This document shows, piece after piece, positions 1-5,727 of a stretch of DNA of 44,053 nucleotides. The notes under the pieces were generated by a model. It was not told where the DNA came from, made no database searches, and saw only the letters and a list, made by a program, of their open reading frames with translations. Both the position numbers and the translations under genes were made by a program. Source of the DNA: Ramlibacter sp. (GTDB taxonomy: Bacteria > Pseudomonadota > Gammaproteobacteria > Burkholderiales > Burkholderiaceae_C). The stretch covers positions 1-44,053 of the forward strand of contig JACMQX010000038.1 of assembly GCA_014376765.1 (NCBI GenBank), written 5' to 3'. Within the stretch, counting starts at the first letter, position 1; each line of letters opens with the position of its first letter.

Positions 1-125
1 CTCTCATTCCGGGGCGCAAGCACGTGAATACAGCGGCGCAGTGGCTTTCGGGATTGGTTGCCGGTGCGGTGACCGGGCCGGTCAGCAGGGCATGCATTTC
101 TAATGCTGGCAGGGACTGCCACAAA
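1..125. other. left edge outside the integrated element; no assignable gene
   Basis: This stretch lies outside the left attachment core and is presumed to be chromosome that originally followed the tRNA-Ser gene. On the minus strand an open frame runs from an ATG at 97 off the window edge (about 32 codons, beginning MHALLTGPVTAP). It has no clear ribosome binding site and I do not recognise it. The plus strand is also open in one frame from base 3. Nothing here can be called with confidence. Confidence 0.2.
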
Positions 126-139
126 TGGCGGAAGCGGTG
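126..139. repeat. left attachment core
   Basis: TGGCGGAAGCGGTG here matches exactly the 3' end of the tRNA-Ser gene at 9831-9844, and identity stops on both sides of the 14 bases. It lies about 150 bp upstream of the integrase start, the usual place for an att site. It is also flanked on both sides by CTGCCAC (115-121 and 141-147), which could be part of the recombinase recognition site. Confidence 0.7.
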
Positions 140-202
140 TCTGCCACTTGAAGGTGTTAGATCGTCTCCGCAAGTTGCGTAAGTCGTTGTATTCATTGGT
201 GA

Positions 203-279
203 ATCATCAAGCCCTTGTGTTGCTTTGTTTCAATCGTTATCATGCAATCCCGTTAAATTTGGCGGGTTGCATGGAGGGT
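203..279. repeat. candidate integrase arm sites, left end
   Basis: Two motifs sit here between the left core and the integrase gene: ATCATCAAGC at 203-212, and at 255-279 a sequence containing TTGGCGGGTT followed by ATGGnGGGT. Both recur in the same order and orientation inside the right end of the element (9746-9786). They are 52 bp apart here, start to start, but 17 bp apart on the right, so this is not one long duplication. Tyrosine integrases of this type have an arm-binding N-terminal domain that needs such repeats. Confidence 0.4.
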
Positions 280-286
280 TGCGATT

Positions 287-1528
287 ATGGGACGCGTTGC
301 AAAGGCATTGTCCGCACTTGAGGTCGGACGCATAAAAGAGCCCGGGTATCACGCCGTCGGCACGGTGCCCGGCCTTCACCTGCAGGTGAGCAAGGGGACC
401 TCACGGAGCTGGGTATTGCGCATGATGGTGGGCAGCAAGCGACGGGAGATTGGTCTGGGGCCCTTTCCTGCGATAACACTTGCCACAGCCCACCAGAAGG
501 CCAGAGAGACGCGGGAAATTGCCGGGCAGGGGGTAGACCCGATCGATCAGAAAAGATCGCTCCTTTCGGCCCTGAAGGCGGACCAGACCAAGCGCATTAC
601 CTTTGAAACGGCTGCCATCGATTACATCAAGGCAAAAGAGTCGGAGTGGCGCAATGTCAAGCACGCCGCGCAGTGGAGAGCCACACTGGAGACATACGCC
701 TACCCGATTATCGGAAGACTGGGGGTGAGTGACATAGGACTGCCGCATGTACTGAAGGTACTTGAGCCTATGTGGACCACGAAAACAGAGACGGCATCGA
801 GATTGCGAGGCCGAATCGAATCGGTCCTTGATTGGGCAACGACCCGGGGCTATCGGTCGGGACTAAATCCGGCGCGGTGGAAAGGTCATCTGGACAACGT
901 GCTTGCAGCACCCGGCAAGATTGCGAAGCACGACCACCACCGAGCAGTTGCCGTCAGTGAAGTCGGCTCGTTCATGGCGGCGCTGCGGAAGATGAATGGC
1001 ACCGGTGCGCGAGCGCTTGAGTTTGGGATTTTGAACGCTTCACGGTCGGGCGAAGTTCGTGGTGCGAAGTGGTCTGAAATTGATTTGGATGCCGTCATTT
1101 GGATCATCCCCGGCGAACGCATGAAGGCTGGGCGCGAGCATCGAATTCCACTGTCTGATGCCTCTGTTGCTCTGTTGAAAGCACTGCCACGCTTTGCGGA
1201 GACTGACCTTGTTTTCGTGTCACCACGTGGCGGGCAACTCTCTGACATGACGCTATCCGCAATCATGAGGCGCATGAAGGTGGACGCGGTGCCGCACGGG
1301 TTTCGATCGACGTTCCGTGTATGGGCCGCAGAGCGGACCAGTTTTCCCGCCACGGTGGCGGAGATGGCGCTTGCCCACACGAACAGCGACAAGGTCGAGG
1401 CGGCTTATCAGCGATCTGATTTGTTCGACAAGAGGCGTCGCATGATGGCAGATTGGGCTGCCTTTTTGTCCAAAGTCGAGGTGAAGAGTGCAACGGTGAC
1501 GCCTATCAATCGGAGGGCGGCAGCATGA
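287..1528 (+). CDS. tyrosine recombinase/integrase, DUF4102 (P4-like) type
   Basis: This enzyme catalyses site-specific integration and excision of the element. Residues 1-90 form the DUF4102 arm-binding domain (GLHLQVSKG, then REIGLGPFPAITLATA). Residues about 100-200 look like the SAM-like core-binding domain. The catalytic domain follows from about 215, with NASRSGEVRGAKW supplying the first arginine, VPHGFRSTFR the H-x-x-R pair, LAHTNSDKVEAAYQRSD the second histidine and the tyrosine nucleophile. Its 413 residues are typical of the family and all catalytic positions are visible, so it is probably active. Its last codons overlap the start of the next gene (ATGA at 1525-1528), suggesting co-transcription with the rest of the left module. 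Confidence 0.95.
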   Translation: MGRVAKALSALEVGRIKEPGYHAVGTVPGLHLQVSKGTSRSWVLRMMVGSKRREIGLGPFPAITLATAHQKARETREIAGQGVDPIDQKRSLLSALKADQTKRITFETAAIDYIKAKESEWRNVKHAAQWRATLETYAYPIIGRLGVSDIGLPHVLKVLEPMWTTKTETASRLRGRIESVLDWATTRGYRSGLNPARWKGHLDNVLAAPGKIAKHDHHRAVAVSEVGSFMAALRKMNGTGARALEFGILNASRSGEVRGAKWSEIDLDAVIWIIPGERMKAGREHRIPLSDASVALLKALPRFAETDLVFVSPRGGQLSDMTLSAIMRRMKVDAVPHGFRSTFRVWAAERTSFPATVAEMALAHTNSDKVEAAYQRSDLFDKRRRMMADWAAFLSKVEVKSATVTPINRRAAA

Positions 1529-2013
1529 CTGTTGGTGGTAATCAAACCGGGCTGGAAGCGTCCTCGATTGAACATGAAGAACTTAGGTGGGGCGCGTTGC
1601 GTGAGTCGGATGTTTGGCGCGCGTACTGGGACGCATTGGCTGAAGTCAGGCGGTGGGAATCGACAGACGATAACGGAGTACCGACCGAGATGGCAGCCCG
1701 AGATGCCAAGCTCGGAGCAGCGAAAACGCGGCTAGCAAGCGTGGAAGCAATGCTTTCAACAGCAAGCTCAGGAAAACCGGAGCTGGCAACCCGTATGCGA
1801 CAACGTCTTATCTTTGAGTGGCTGTGCAAGGAGGGGTTTGACGTGAAGGCTTTGCCCATGGAAAGGTCAGGCATTGCACGAGTAAAGGCCAAGGCGCGCA
1901 GGGCGCTGGTTACAGGTCGGGGAATATTCGGGGGCAAAACTTCGACAGTGTTCAACCATGCATGGGAAACACTGCGCGCGACCGGAGACATCGCATACAA
2001 AGCTGACGACTGA
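1525..2013 (+). CDS. element-encoded hypothetical protein
   Basis: I do not recognise this 162-residue protein. The start at 1525 is chosen because it forms an ATGA overlap with the integrase stop and has the ribosome binding site CGGAGGG at 1511-1517; an in-frame ATG 24 codons upstream lies within the integrase gene. The sequence is soluble, with a likely coiled or helical stretch (about residues 50-85, rich in A, K, E and R) and a basic C-terminal half containing RVKAKARRALVTGRG. It has no signal peptide or membrane segment. Its position straight after the integrase suggests a role in maintenance or control of the element, but no motif shows this. Confidence 0.65.
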   Translation: MTVGGNQTGLEASSIEHEELRWGALRESDVWRAYWDALAEVRRWESTDDNGVPTEMAARDAKLGAAKTRLASVEAMLSTASSGKPELATRMRQRLIFEWLCKEGFDVKALPMERSGIARVKAKARRALVTGRGIFGGKTSTVFNHAWETLRATGDIAYKADD

Positions 2014-2107
2014 AGACCCCTTCCCAGTTTGGGTAGTTGGGATGGGTTGTGGGTGGATGGGTCGCGTTGTTTTGATTCGTTCTGTGGCATTAAGGAGGCC
2101 ACGAGAC

Positions 2108-2320
2108 ATGAATAAAACTACCCAATCCATCGACCACGTGCCGGACGCCTACATGGTCCGCGCAAAGGAACTATGCGAATGGCTTGGTATTGGCCGCGCA
2201 ACTCTTTGGCGCTGGCAACGGGAAGGCAATATCTGCAAGCCCGTCAGACTCTCGCCGGGCGTGACCGCGTGGACCGTGGGGGATATCCGGATATGGCTTA
2301 AATCACGTTCGCGTGGCTGA
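2108..2320 (+). CDS. AlpA-family helix-turn-helix regulator / excisionase-like protein
   Basis: This 70-residue protein has the AlpA (MerR-like) winged helix-turn-helix pattern: AKELCEWLGIGRATLWRWQREG in two parts as helix-turn-helix, then PVRLSPGVTAWTVGDIRIWL as wing and final helix. Family members activate integrase or excision genes of P4-like elements or act as recombination directionality factors. The start at 2108 is favoured by AAGGAGG at 2092-2098; a longer upstream frame has no comparable site. It sits between the integrase module and the relaxase module, fitting a switch for excision. Assignment to the family is good; which of the two roles it has cannot be seen. Confidence 0.85.
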   Translation: MNKTTQSIDHVPDAYMVRAKELCEWLGIGRATLWRWQREGNICKPVRLSPGVTAWTVGDIRIWLKSRSRG

Positions 2321-2328
2321 GGGGTGCC

Positions 2329-2661
2329 ATGACCAACGTAACTTTGTCGGCTGTCATGGATCAGCTAAACCCGGCCACCACGGAGGCGAGCGACCAATCC
2401 TACCGGGCGCCAAAACTTACACCTAAGCAAATCCGCGTATGCCAAGCGTTCATGCGCATGAAGCCGATATGGCGCGAGCAGGTGGACCAGATATCCGGCG
2501 CATCGAACGGGCCGGAGATCATGAGCCAACTCAAGCGCAAGGGTCTGCAATGGACGTGCGCAAAGCAACGGAAGATAGATCGTGACGGTAACCCGTGCGA
2601 ACCGGGGCTGTACACAGTAACTCCAGAGGGTATTGCGACACTTCGCCGCTGGGGCTTCTGA
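2329..2661 (+). CDS. hypothetical protein with winged-helix-like C-terminal half
   Basis: A 110-residue protein without a recognised name. From about residue 30 the pattern LTPKQIRVCQAFMR, then REQVDQISGASNGPEIMSQLKRKGL, then GLYTVTPEGIATLRRW resembles a small winged-helix fold (three helices then a beta hairpin ending in a helix), of the kind found in accessory genes of plasmids and phage-like elements. It starts 8 bases after the AlpA-like gene and its stop codon overlaps the relaxase start (TGATG at 2659-2663), so the three genes look like one operon. A role in controlling the relaxase, or in mobilization, is inference from position only. Confidence 0.65.
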   Translation: MTNVTLSAVMDQLNPATTEASDQSYRAPKLTPKQIRVCQAFMRMKPIWREQVDQISGASNGPEIMSQLKRKGLQWTCAKQRKIDRDGNPCEPGLYTVTPEGIATLRRWGF

Positions 2662-3770
2662 TGGACTCCGGTTTTTTCTTCGCCGTGAAATCCATTGGTC
2701 TGTCAAAACTGGGGGGCCGCAAACCCTGCTCCCTCTTTGTGGCTGCCCAACACAATAAACGGTCAAGCGCTGAGGTGCTAAAAGCGAGGGGGCGTATTTC
2801 GCCCGCGCCCTCTCGCATGAACTACTGTCTCACAGGTCCACACGATCCATCAGCAGTCGTGGCTCTCGCAGTCGAGCTGTTGTCCGCGACGGGCAAAACG
2901 CCCAACAAAATGCGTCGTGATTATGTGCAAGCGATAGAAGTGGTTTGCAGTCTGCCAGCGGGCACCACCATTGACACAGTGAGTTTTTTCAATCGGTGCT
3001 GGGACTGGTGCGGGGAATGTTTCGGCGTGCACAATATTTTGACTGTGGACGTTCATCATGATGAAAGTACCCCCCATTGCCACATCCTCATTGCTCCGAT
3101 TGAAAGTGGTCGCTGGGTCGGGGGAGTTCTGATCTCAAAGTCACGCACAGCAGCGTTGCGTAAATCCTTTGCCGCCACCGTTGCGCGCCCGTTCGGCCTG
3201 CGCATGGGTGAAAGGCTGATGGGTGCCAGAAAAGCAGAAGCTGTGTCGCTGGTCCTAGGGGCAATCGAAAAAGAGCATCAAGCCCTGTTCGCCAGTCCTG
3301 TATGGCCTCTTATTCGGCAAGACATCGAACGCGGCCCTGCGCGGTTCCTGCAGGCGCTGGGGCTGGATGCCCCGCAGGTAAGGCCGGTGAAACAGCGCAC
3401 AAGTACCCAGATATTCACAAGCGCGGGCAAAGGTCCCAAGCGTGAGACTAATCAGCCCCGTCCGCAGTCAATCCCTATAGGGATTAGCGATGTGCGGCCA
3501 CGGGGTACGTCGAACCCTATAGGGATTAAGTCCCGTGCCAAAGGTCGCGCATCCCTATCTTGTGTAGGGATCGCATTCCCGAAGCTTCGATCTGCAGACA
3601 GTGAGGCATCTAGTTCGGACGCCAGCCTGACCGTTGAGCGAGACTTTGACGAACAAGACTTTAAGCATGCTGCGACGGTTGTTCTTTTCGATGAGGACGG
3701 CAATACCCGTGAACGCGAGTGCAGCCAGCCTGACCCTGATGACTACGACCAGACGCGGCTATATTGCTGA
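2661..3770 (+). CDS. MobV/Mob_Pre-family relaxase
   Basis: Relaxases of this family nick one strand at the origin of transfer. The N-terminal 200 residues follow the family closely. FFAVKSIGLSKLGG is followed by AAQHNKR and by SRMNYCLTGP, which resembles the SHLNYELT region of MobM-like proteins. VHHDESTPHCHILIAPIE is the H-x-DEST-PH-x-H metal-binding signature. The start at 2661 overlaps the upstream stop. The C-terminal 150 residues are low in structure and do not match the family. They include repeated PIGI tetrapeptides because three DNA palindromes are embedded in that part of the gene. At 369 residues it is shorter than some MobV proteins, with the catalytic domain complete. No coupling protein or secretion system is near, so mobilization would be in trans. 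Confidence 0.85.
   Translation: MDSGFFFAVKSIGLSKLGGRKPCSLFVAAQHNKRSSAEVLKARGRISPAPSRMNYCLTGPHDPSAVVALAVELLSATGKTPNKMRRDYVQAIEVVCSLPAGTTIDTVSFFNRCWDWCGECFGVHNILTVDVHHDESTPHCHILIAPIESGRWVGGVLISKSRTAALRKSFAATVARPFGLRMGERLMGARKAEAVSLVLGAIEKEHQALFASPVWPLIRQDIERGPARFLQALGLDAPQVRPVKQRTSTQIFTSAGKGPKRETNQPRPQSIPIGISDVRPRGTSNPIGIKSRAKGRASLSCVGIAFPKLRSADSEASSSDASLTVERDFDEQDFKHAATVVLFDEDGNTRERECSQPDPDDYDQTRLYC
3470..3571. repeat. three phased palindromes inside the relaxase gene
   Basis: Three related inverted repeats lie within the 3' third of the relaxase gene. The first, AATCCCTATAGGGATT at 3470-3485, is a perfect 16-bp palindrome. The second has the perfect core CCCTATAGGG at 3515-3524 with one-sided extension. 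The third is ATCCCTA, seven bases, TAGGGAT at 3551-3571. Their centres are about 42 bp apart, close to four helical turns, so a bound protein would sit on one face of the DNA. This is operator-like or origin-like; function not known. Confidence 0.6.
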
Positions 3771-3832
3771 AAATCTGCGATCTGGAAGGGGGGCCGACAC
3801 GCGCCATCAAGACAAACTATTTTGGAGGTTCA

Positions 3833-4060
3833 ATGAGCAGAACATGGACAGAAGCACAGAAGCAACGGCAGCGCGAGCTGATTCAAACGTGGAAGCCATG
3901 GACAAAATCGACCGGCCCAAGGTCTGATGCCGGTAAGCAAATTTCCTCGCGCAACGCCTACACGGGCGGGCTGTGGCTGGAGGTTCGGGCCTTGTGCAAG
4001 GTCGGCACGGTACTCATCAGGCAGATGAAGAAAGAGGGGAACTGGCCCCCGTCGCGATGA
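3833..4060 (+). CDS. small basic conserved-type protein (STGPR motif)
   Basis: A 75-residue basic protein. The start at 3833 has the ribosome binding site TTGGAGG at 3822-3828; an upstream in-frame start lacks one. It contains WKPWTKSTGPRSDAGKQISSRNAYTGG in its middle. The 'STGP(R/K)...GK...SSRNA' pattern is a motif I know from many small uncharacterised proteins of proteobacterial mobile elements. It is rich in lysine, arginine and tryptophan, suggesting nucleic-acid contact. It follows the relaxase by about 60 bp on the same strand and ends the plus-strand mobilization block. No function can be assigned. Confidence 0.6.
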   Translation: MSRTWTEAQKQRQRELIQTWKPWTKSTGPRSDAGKQISSRNAYTGGLWLEVRALCKVGTVLIRQMKKEGNWPPSR

Positions 4061-4226
4061 GGTACCGGGCGGCTCTACCTGTCGATACCAGCTTGACAAA
4101 AGCTGTGTCACCGCACAAAGTAAAAAGAAGCGCGTGCGAGGCATTGAACGAAAAATGACGGGGGTTTGCGAGAGCATTTCGGGTAGCGCCGCTCAATCAG
4201 CGTCAGGGGGAATTGGGCCCAGACCG

Positions 4227-4412
4227 TTAAGTCCCTGTATCGAGTGGCCCCTCTTCATCCTGCGGACTCGGTGTTTCACCCTCGGCTTTCGAGTCACCTT
4301 CAGGTTGTTGCGTTTCGGGTGGCGGTGGCCTTCTTTGGCCGAGCCCGAGTATCCCCTTGCCGCCGCCAAACATCGTCTCGCCCGGCTTTGGCTTGTAGTG
4401 GTACGCCACCAT
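4227..4412 (-). CDS. tandem-family small protein, unit 1 (last in order of transcription)
   Basis: A 61-residue product, MVAYHYKPKPGETMFGGGKG followed by a tail with LGLG, a run of four prolines and an acidic end (DEEGPLDTGT). The ribosome binding site AAAGGAACGAG precedes the ATG and overlaps the stop of the coupled small ORF upstream. It has proline where units 2, 3 and 5 have methionine before the core (KPKPGET). Its LGLG tail is like unit 3 and unlike units 2, 4 and 5, so two tail classes exist. I know no family with this core. Confidence 0.65.
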   Translation of the reverse strand: MVAYHYKPKPGETMFGGGKGILGLGQRRPPPPETQQPEGDSKAEGETPSPQDEEGPLDTGT

Positions 4413-4424
4413 ATCTCGTTCCTT

Positions 4425-4604
4425 TTATTCTGGCTCTGGCGGTGTCGGCTGCAAGCCTTCTGGCAACTGCAAAGACTCTGGAATCCGGCCCGTGAAAGCC
4501 TTTGACTGATGGCGAGCCTTCAAGAGGCGCAAGGCCCCGGCTATCAAGCCGTCTGCCTCCGTTTCCTGCTCGTTCTCGCCCGATGCGTTTGGTTCGGTAG
4601 TCAC
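4425..4604 (-). CDS. small GTG-start ORF coupled to unit 2
   Basis: A 59-codon frame whose GTG start overlaps the stop of unit 2 in a GTGA, the arrangement of translational coupling. Its own TAA lies inside the ribosome binding region of unit 1. The product begins with an acidic stretch (NASGENEQETEADG), then has a probable helix LIAGALRLLKARHQSK and ends with a proline- and glutamate-rich segment (LQPTPPEPE). It lacks the KPGETMFGGGKG core, so it is the only different gene in the array. I do not recognise it. The overlap on both sides supports it being real despite its size. Confidence 0.5.
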   Translation of the reverse strand: MTTEPNASGENEQETEADGLIAGALRLLKARHQSKAFTGRIPESLQLPEGLQPTPPEPE

Positions 4605-4777
4605 TTGCTGGTTGGCGGGGTTGGTTTTATCACCTCAGGCACGGAGTCGCTCTCTGTCGGCTTCGCCTCAGGCACCGGTGGCATCTTTCGCCACTTTTCA
4701 AAGTTGAGCAGGATTATTCCTTTGCCCCCGCCGAACATCGTCTCGCCCGGCTTCATTTTGTAGCGCTCTACCTTCAT
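4601..4777 (-). CDS. tandem-family small protein, unit 2
   Basis: A 58-residue product: MKVERYKMKPGETMFGGGKG, then a tail of the LLNxEKWRK class and a hydrophilic end PEVIKPTPPTSK. Compared with unit 4 the tail is nearly the same (EKWRK, PPVPEAKPTE, DSVPEVIKP), so these two are the closest pair although unit 3 lies between them. The leader GGGCACAAGAT before the ATG is less like the common leader than those of units 3 and 4. The stop overlaps the GTG of the next ORF. Predicted soluble, with no signal peptide. Confidence 0.65.
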   Translation of the reverse strand: MKVERYKMKPGETMFGGGKGIILLNFEKWRKMPPVPEAKPTESDSVPEVIKPTPPTSK

Positions 4778-4842
4778 ATCTTGTGCCCTTCACGTAGTAG
4801 CGTAGGTCGGCAGCAACCGAAAGCAGTGTGCATCAGGGCCGC

Positions 4843-5022
4843 TTATTTGTTGGTGGATGGAGGCTGCTGTTTAACCTTTGGCACAGAGGCGCTCTTTGCA
4901 GTCTGGGCATCAGGCGCTGGCGGCGTCTTCTGCCGATTTGCAGGGCCAAGACCCAGTACACCCTTGCCGCCCCCGAACATCGTCTCGCCCGGCTTCATCT
5001 TGTAATCGTAGACCCTCGCCAT
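4843..5022 (-). CDS. tandem-family small protein, unit 3
   Basis: A 59-residue product: MARVYDYKMKPGETMFGGGKG followed by VLGLGPANRQK, a PPAPDAQ segment and a lysine-rich end. The leader TTGAAAGGAACGAGAT directly precedes the ATG and supplies the ribosome binding site AAAGGA. Its tail belongs to the LGLG class shared with unit 1. The glycine-rich GGGKG could look like a nucleotide loop, but there is no threonine or serine after the lysine and the protein is far too short for a P-loop domain. Confidence 0.65.
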   Translation of the reverse strand: MARVYDYKMKPGETMFGGGKGVLGLGPANRQKTPPAPDAQTAKSASVPKVKQQPPSTNK

Positions 5023-5110
5023 ATCTCGTTCCTTTCAAATAGTCTTCGCGGCTGTCGGCTTCCAGTGGTCAGCCGGGCTTTCTCGAATGACGTGATTGCA
5101 TCGCAGTGAG

Positions 5111-5290
5111 TTACTTGTCCGTCGGCTCGCTCGGCTTTATCACCTCGGGCACGGAGTCGCACTCTGTTGGTTTGGCCTCGGGAACCGGCGGCTTCTTTCG
5201 CCATTTTTCGGAGTTCAACAGCATCACCCCCTTGCCTCCCCCGAACATGGTCTCGTCGGGCTTCATCGTGTACCTGCGAACTATCGCCAT
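5111..5290 (-). CDS. tandem-family small protein, unit 4
   Basis: A 59-residue product: MAIVRRYTMKPDETMFGGGKG, then VMLLNSEKWRKK and an acidic/proline tail ending PSEPTDK. It is the one member with aspartate in place of the first core glycine (KPDET). The leader TTGAAAGGAACAAGAT precedes the ATG. The gap of about 90 bp to unit 3 holds no further recognisable gene. The EKWRK segment, shared with units 2 and 5, is a short basic amphipathic stretch and might be a contact surface; that is inference. Confidence 0.65.
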   Translation of the reverse strand: MAIVRRYTMKPDETMFGGGKGVMLLNSEKWRKKPPVPEAKPTECDSVPEVIKPSEPTDK

Positions 5291-5321
5291 ATCTTGTTCC
5301 TTTCAATCCCAGTGCCGGGGG

Positions 5322-5498
5322 TTACTTGCTGCCGGGTGGAGTCGGCTCTTTCGTGTTGGGCGTTGAGTCACTCTTGGACGGCTAAGTCTCGGGCACCGGT
5401 GGCTTCTTTCTCCACTTTTCAGAGTTCAGCAATATCACTCCTTTGCCACCGCCGAACATAGTCTCGCCGGGCTTCATCTTGTAGTCTCGTGCTGGCAT
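5322..5498 (-). pseudogene. tandem-family unit 5 with an in-frame stop
   Basis: This is the first unit in the direction of transcription. It reads MPARDYKMKPGETMFGGGKG, then VILLNSEKWRKKPPVPET, and then meets TAG at 5382-5384. Beyond the stop the same frame continues with a tail like the other units (PSKSDSTPNTKEPTPPGSK) to a TAA at 5322-5324. The would-be length, 58 residues without the stop, equals that of unit 2. So a single nonsense change appears to have cut the product to 38 residues. The core is retained, and the shortened peptide could still be functional. Confidence 0.6.
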
Positions 5499-5553
5499 AG
5501 CGCGTGCCTTTCAAAACGTATTCATGCAGTAAGGGGAGCTGGTTTCCCAAATC

Positions 5554-5581
5554 ACTTTACTAGTTTTAAAGCAATTAGCAA
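5554..5581 (-). promoter_or_regulatory. weak candidate promoter for the small-gene array
   Basis: On the minus strand TTGCTA (5581-5576), a 16-bp spacer and TAAAGT (5559-5554) form a poor sigma-70-like pair about 55 bp before unit 5, in an AT-rich stretch between the divergent array and the nuclease gene. Matches to consensus are partial. The 229-bp gap 5499-5727 must hold promoters for both directions, and this is the only pair I could pick out. Confidence 0.25.
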
Positions 5582-5727
5582 AATGGGCAGCTTGTATCCC
5601 CTTGTTGAAGTGAAAGAAGTCGATTCGAGGTGTTCACGCCAGCTCACCTTCAAAACCAATACCATCCGAAATGAGGCGGTGGCGACTAATCAATGGCTGC
5701 ACTAGCCATCTCTGAGGACTGAAAAGC

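Larger units (their letters stand above)
4227..5498 (-). repeat. tandem family of five small genes (KPGETMFGGGKG family)
   Basis: Read on the minus strand, five units of about 177-186 bp follow one another, each starting with an ATG and a variable five to eight residues, then the near-invariant core KPGETMFGGGKG, then a divergent charged and proline-rich tail. The DNA encoding the core is the best conserved part; tails and spacers differ, which points to old duplications with selection on the protein. Most units have the same leader, TTGAAAGGAACRAGAT, directly before the ATG. No inverted repeats or transposase bound the units. Confidence 0.8.

Noticed and set aside
4843..5022. GGGKG in the small proteins as a nucleotide-binding P-loop
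   Set aside because: No serine or threonine follows the lysine and the proteins are too short for a nucleotide-binding fold.
4509..5461. Several plus-strand frames that repeat phrases such as GFITSGTES and LPPPNIVSPGFIL
   Set aside because: They are antisense images of the minus-strand tandem genes. They lack ribosome binding sites, while the minus-strand frames have a repeated leader and conserved protein core.
4227..5498. A CRISPR-like array, because of regular conserved blocks
   Set aside because: Conserved blocks are coding, differ by substitutions, and the intervals are 170-270 bp, far from repeat-spacer dimensions. No cas genes are nearby.
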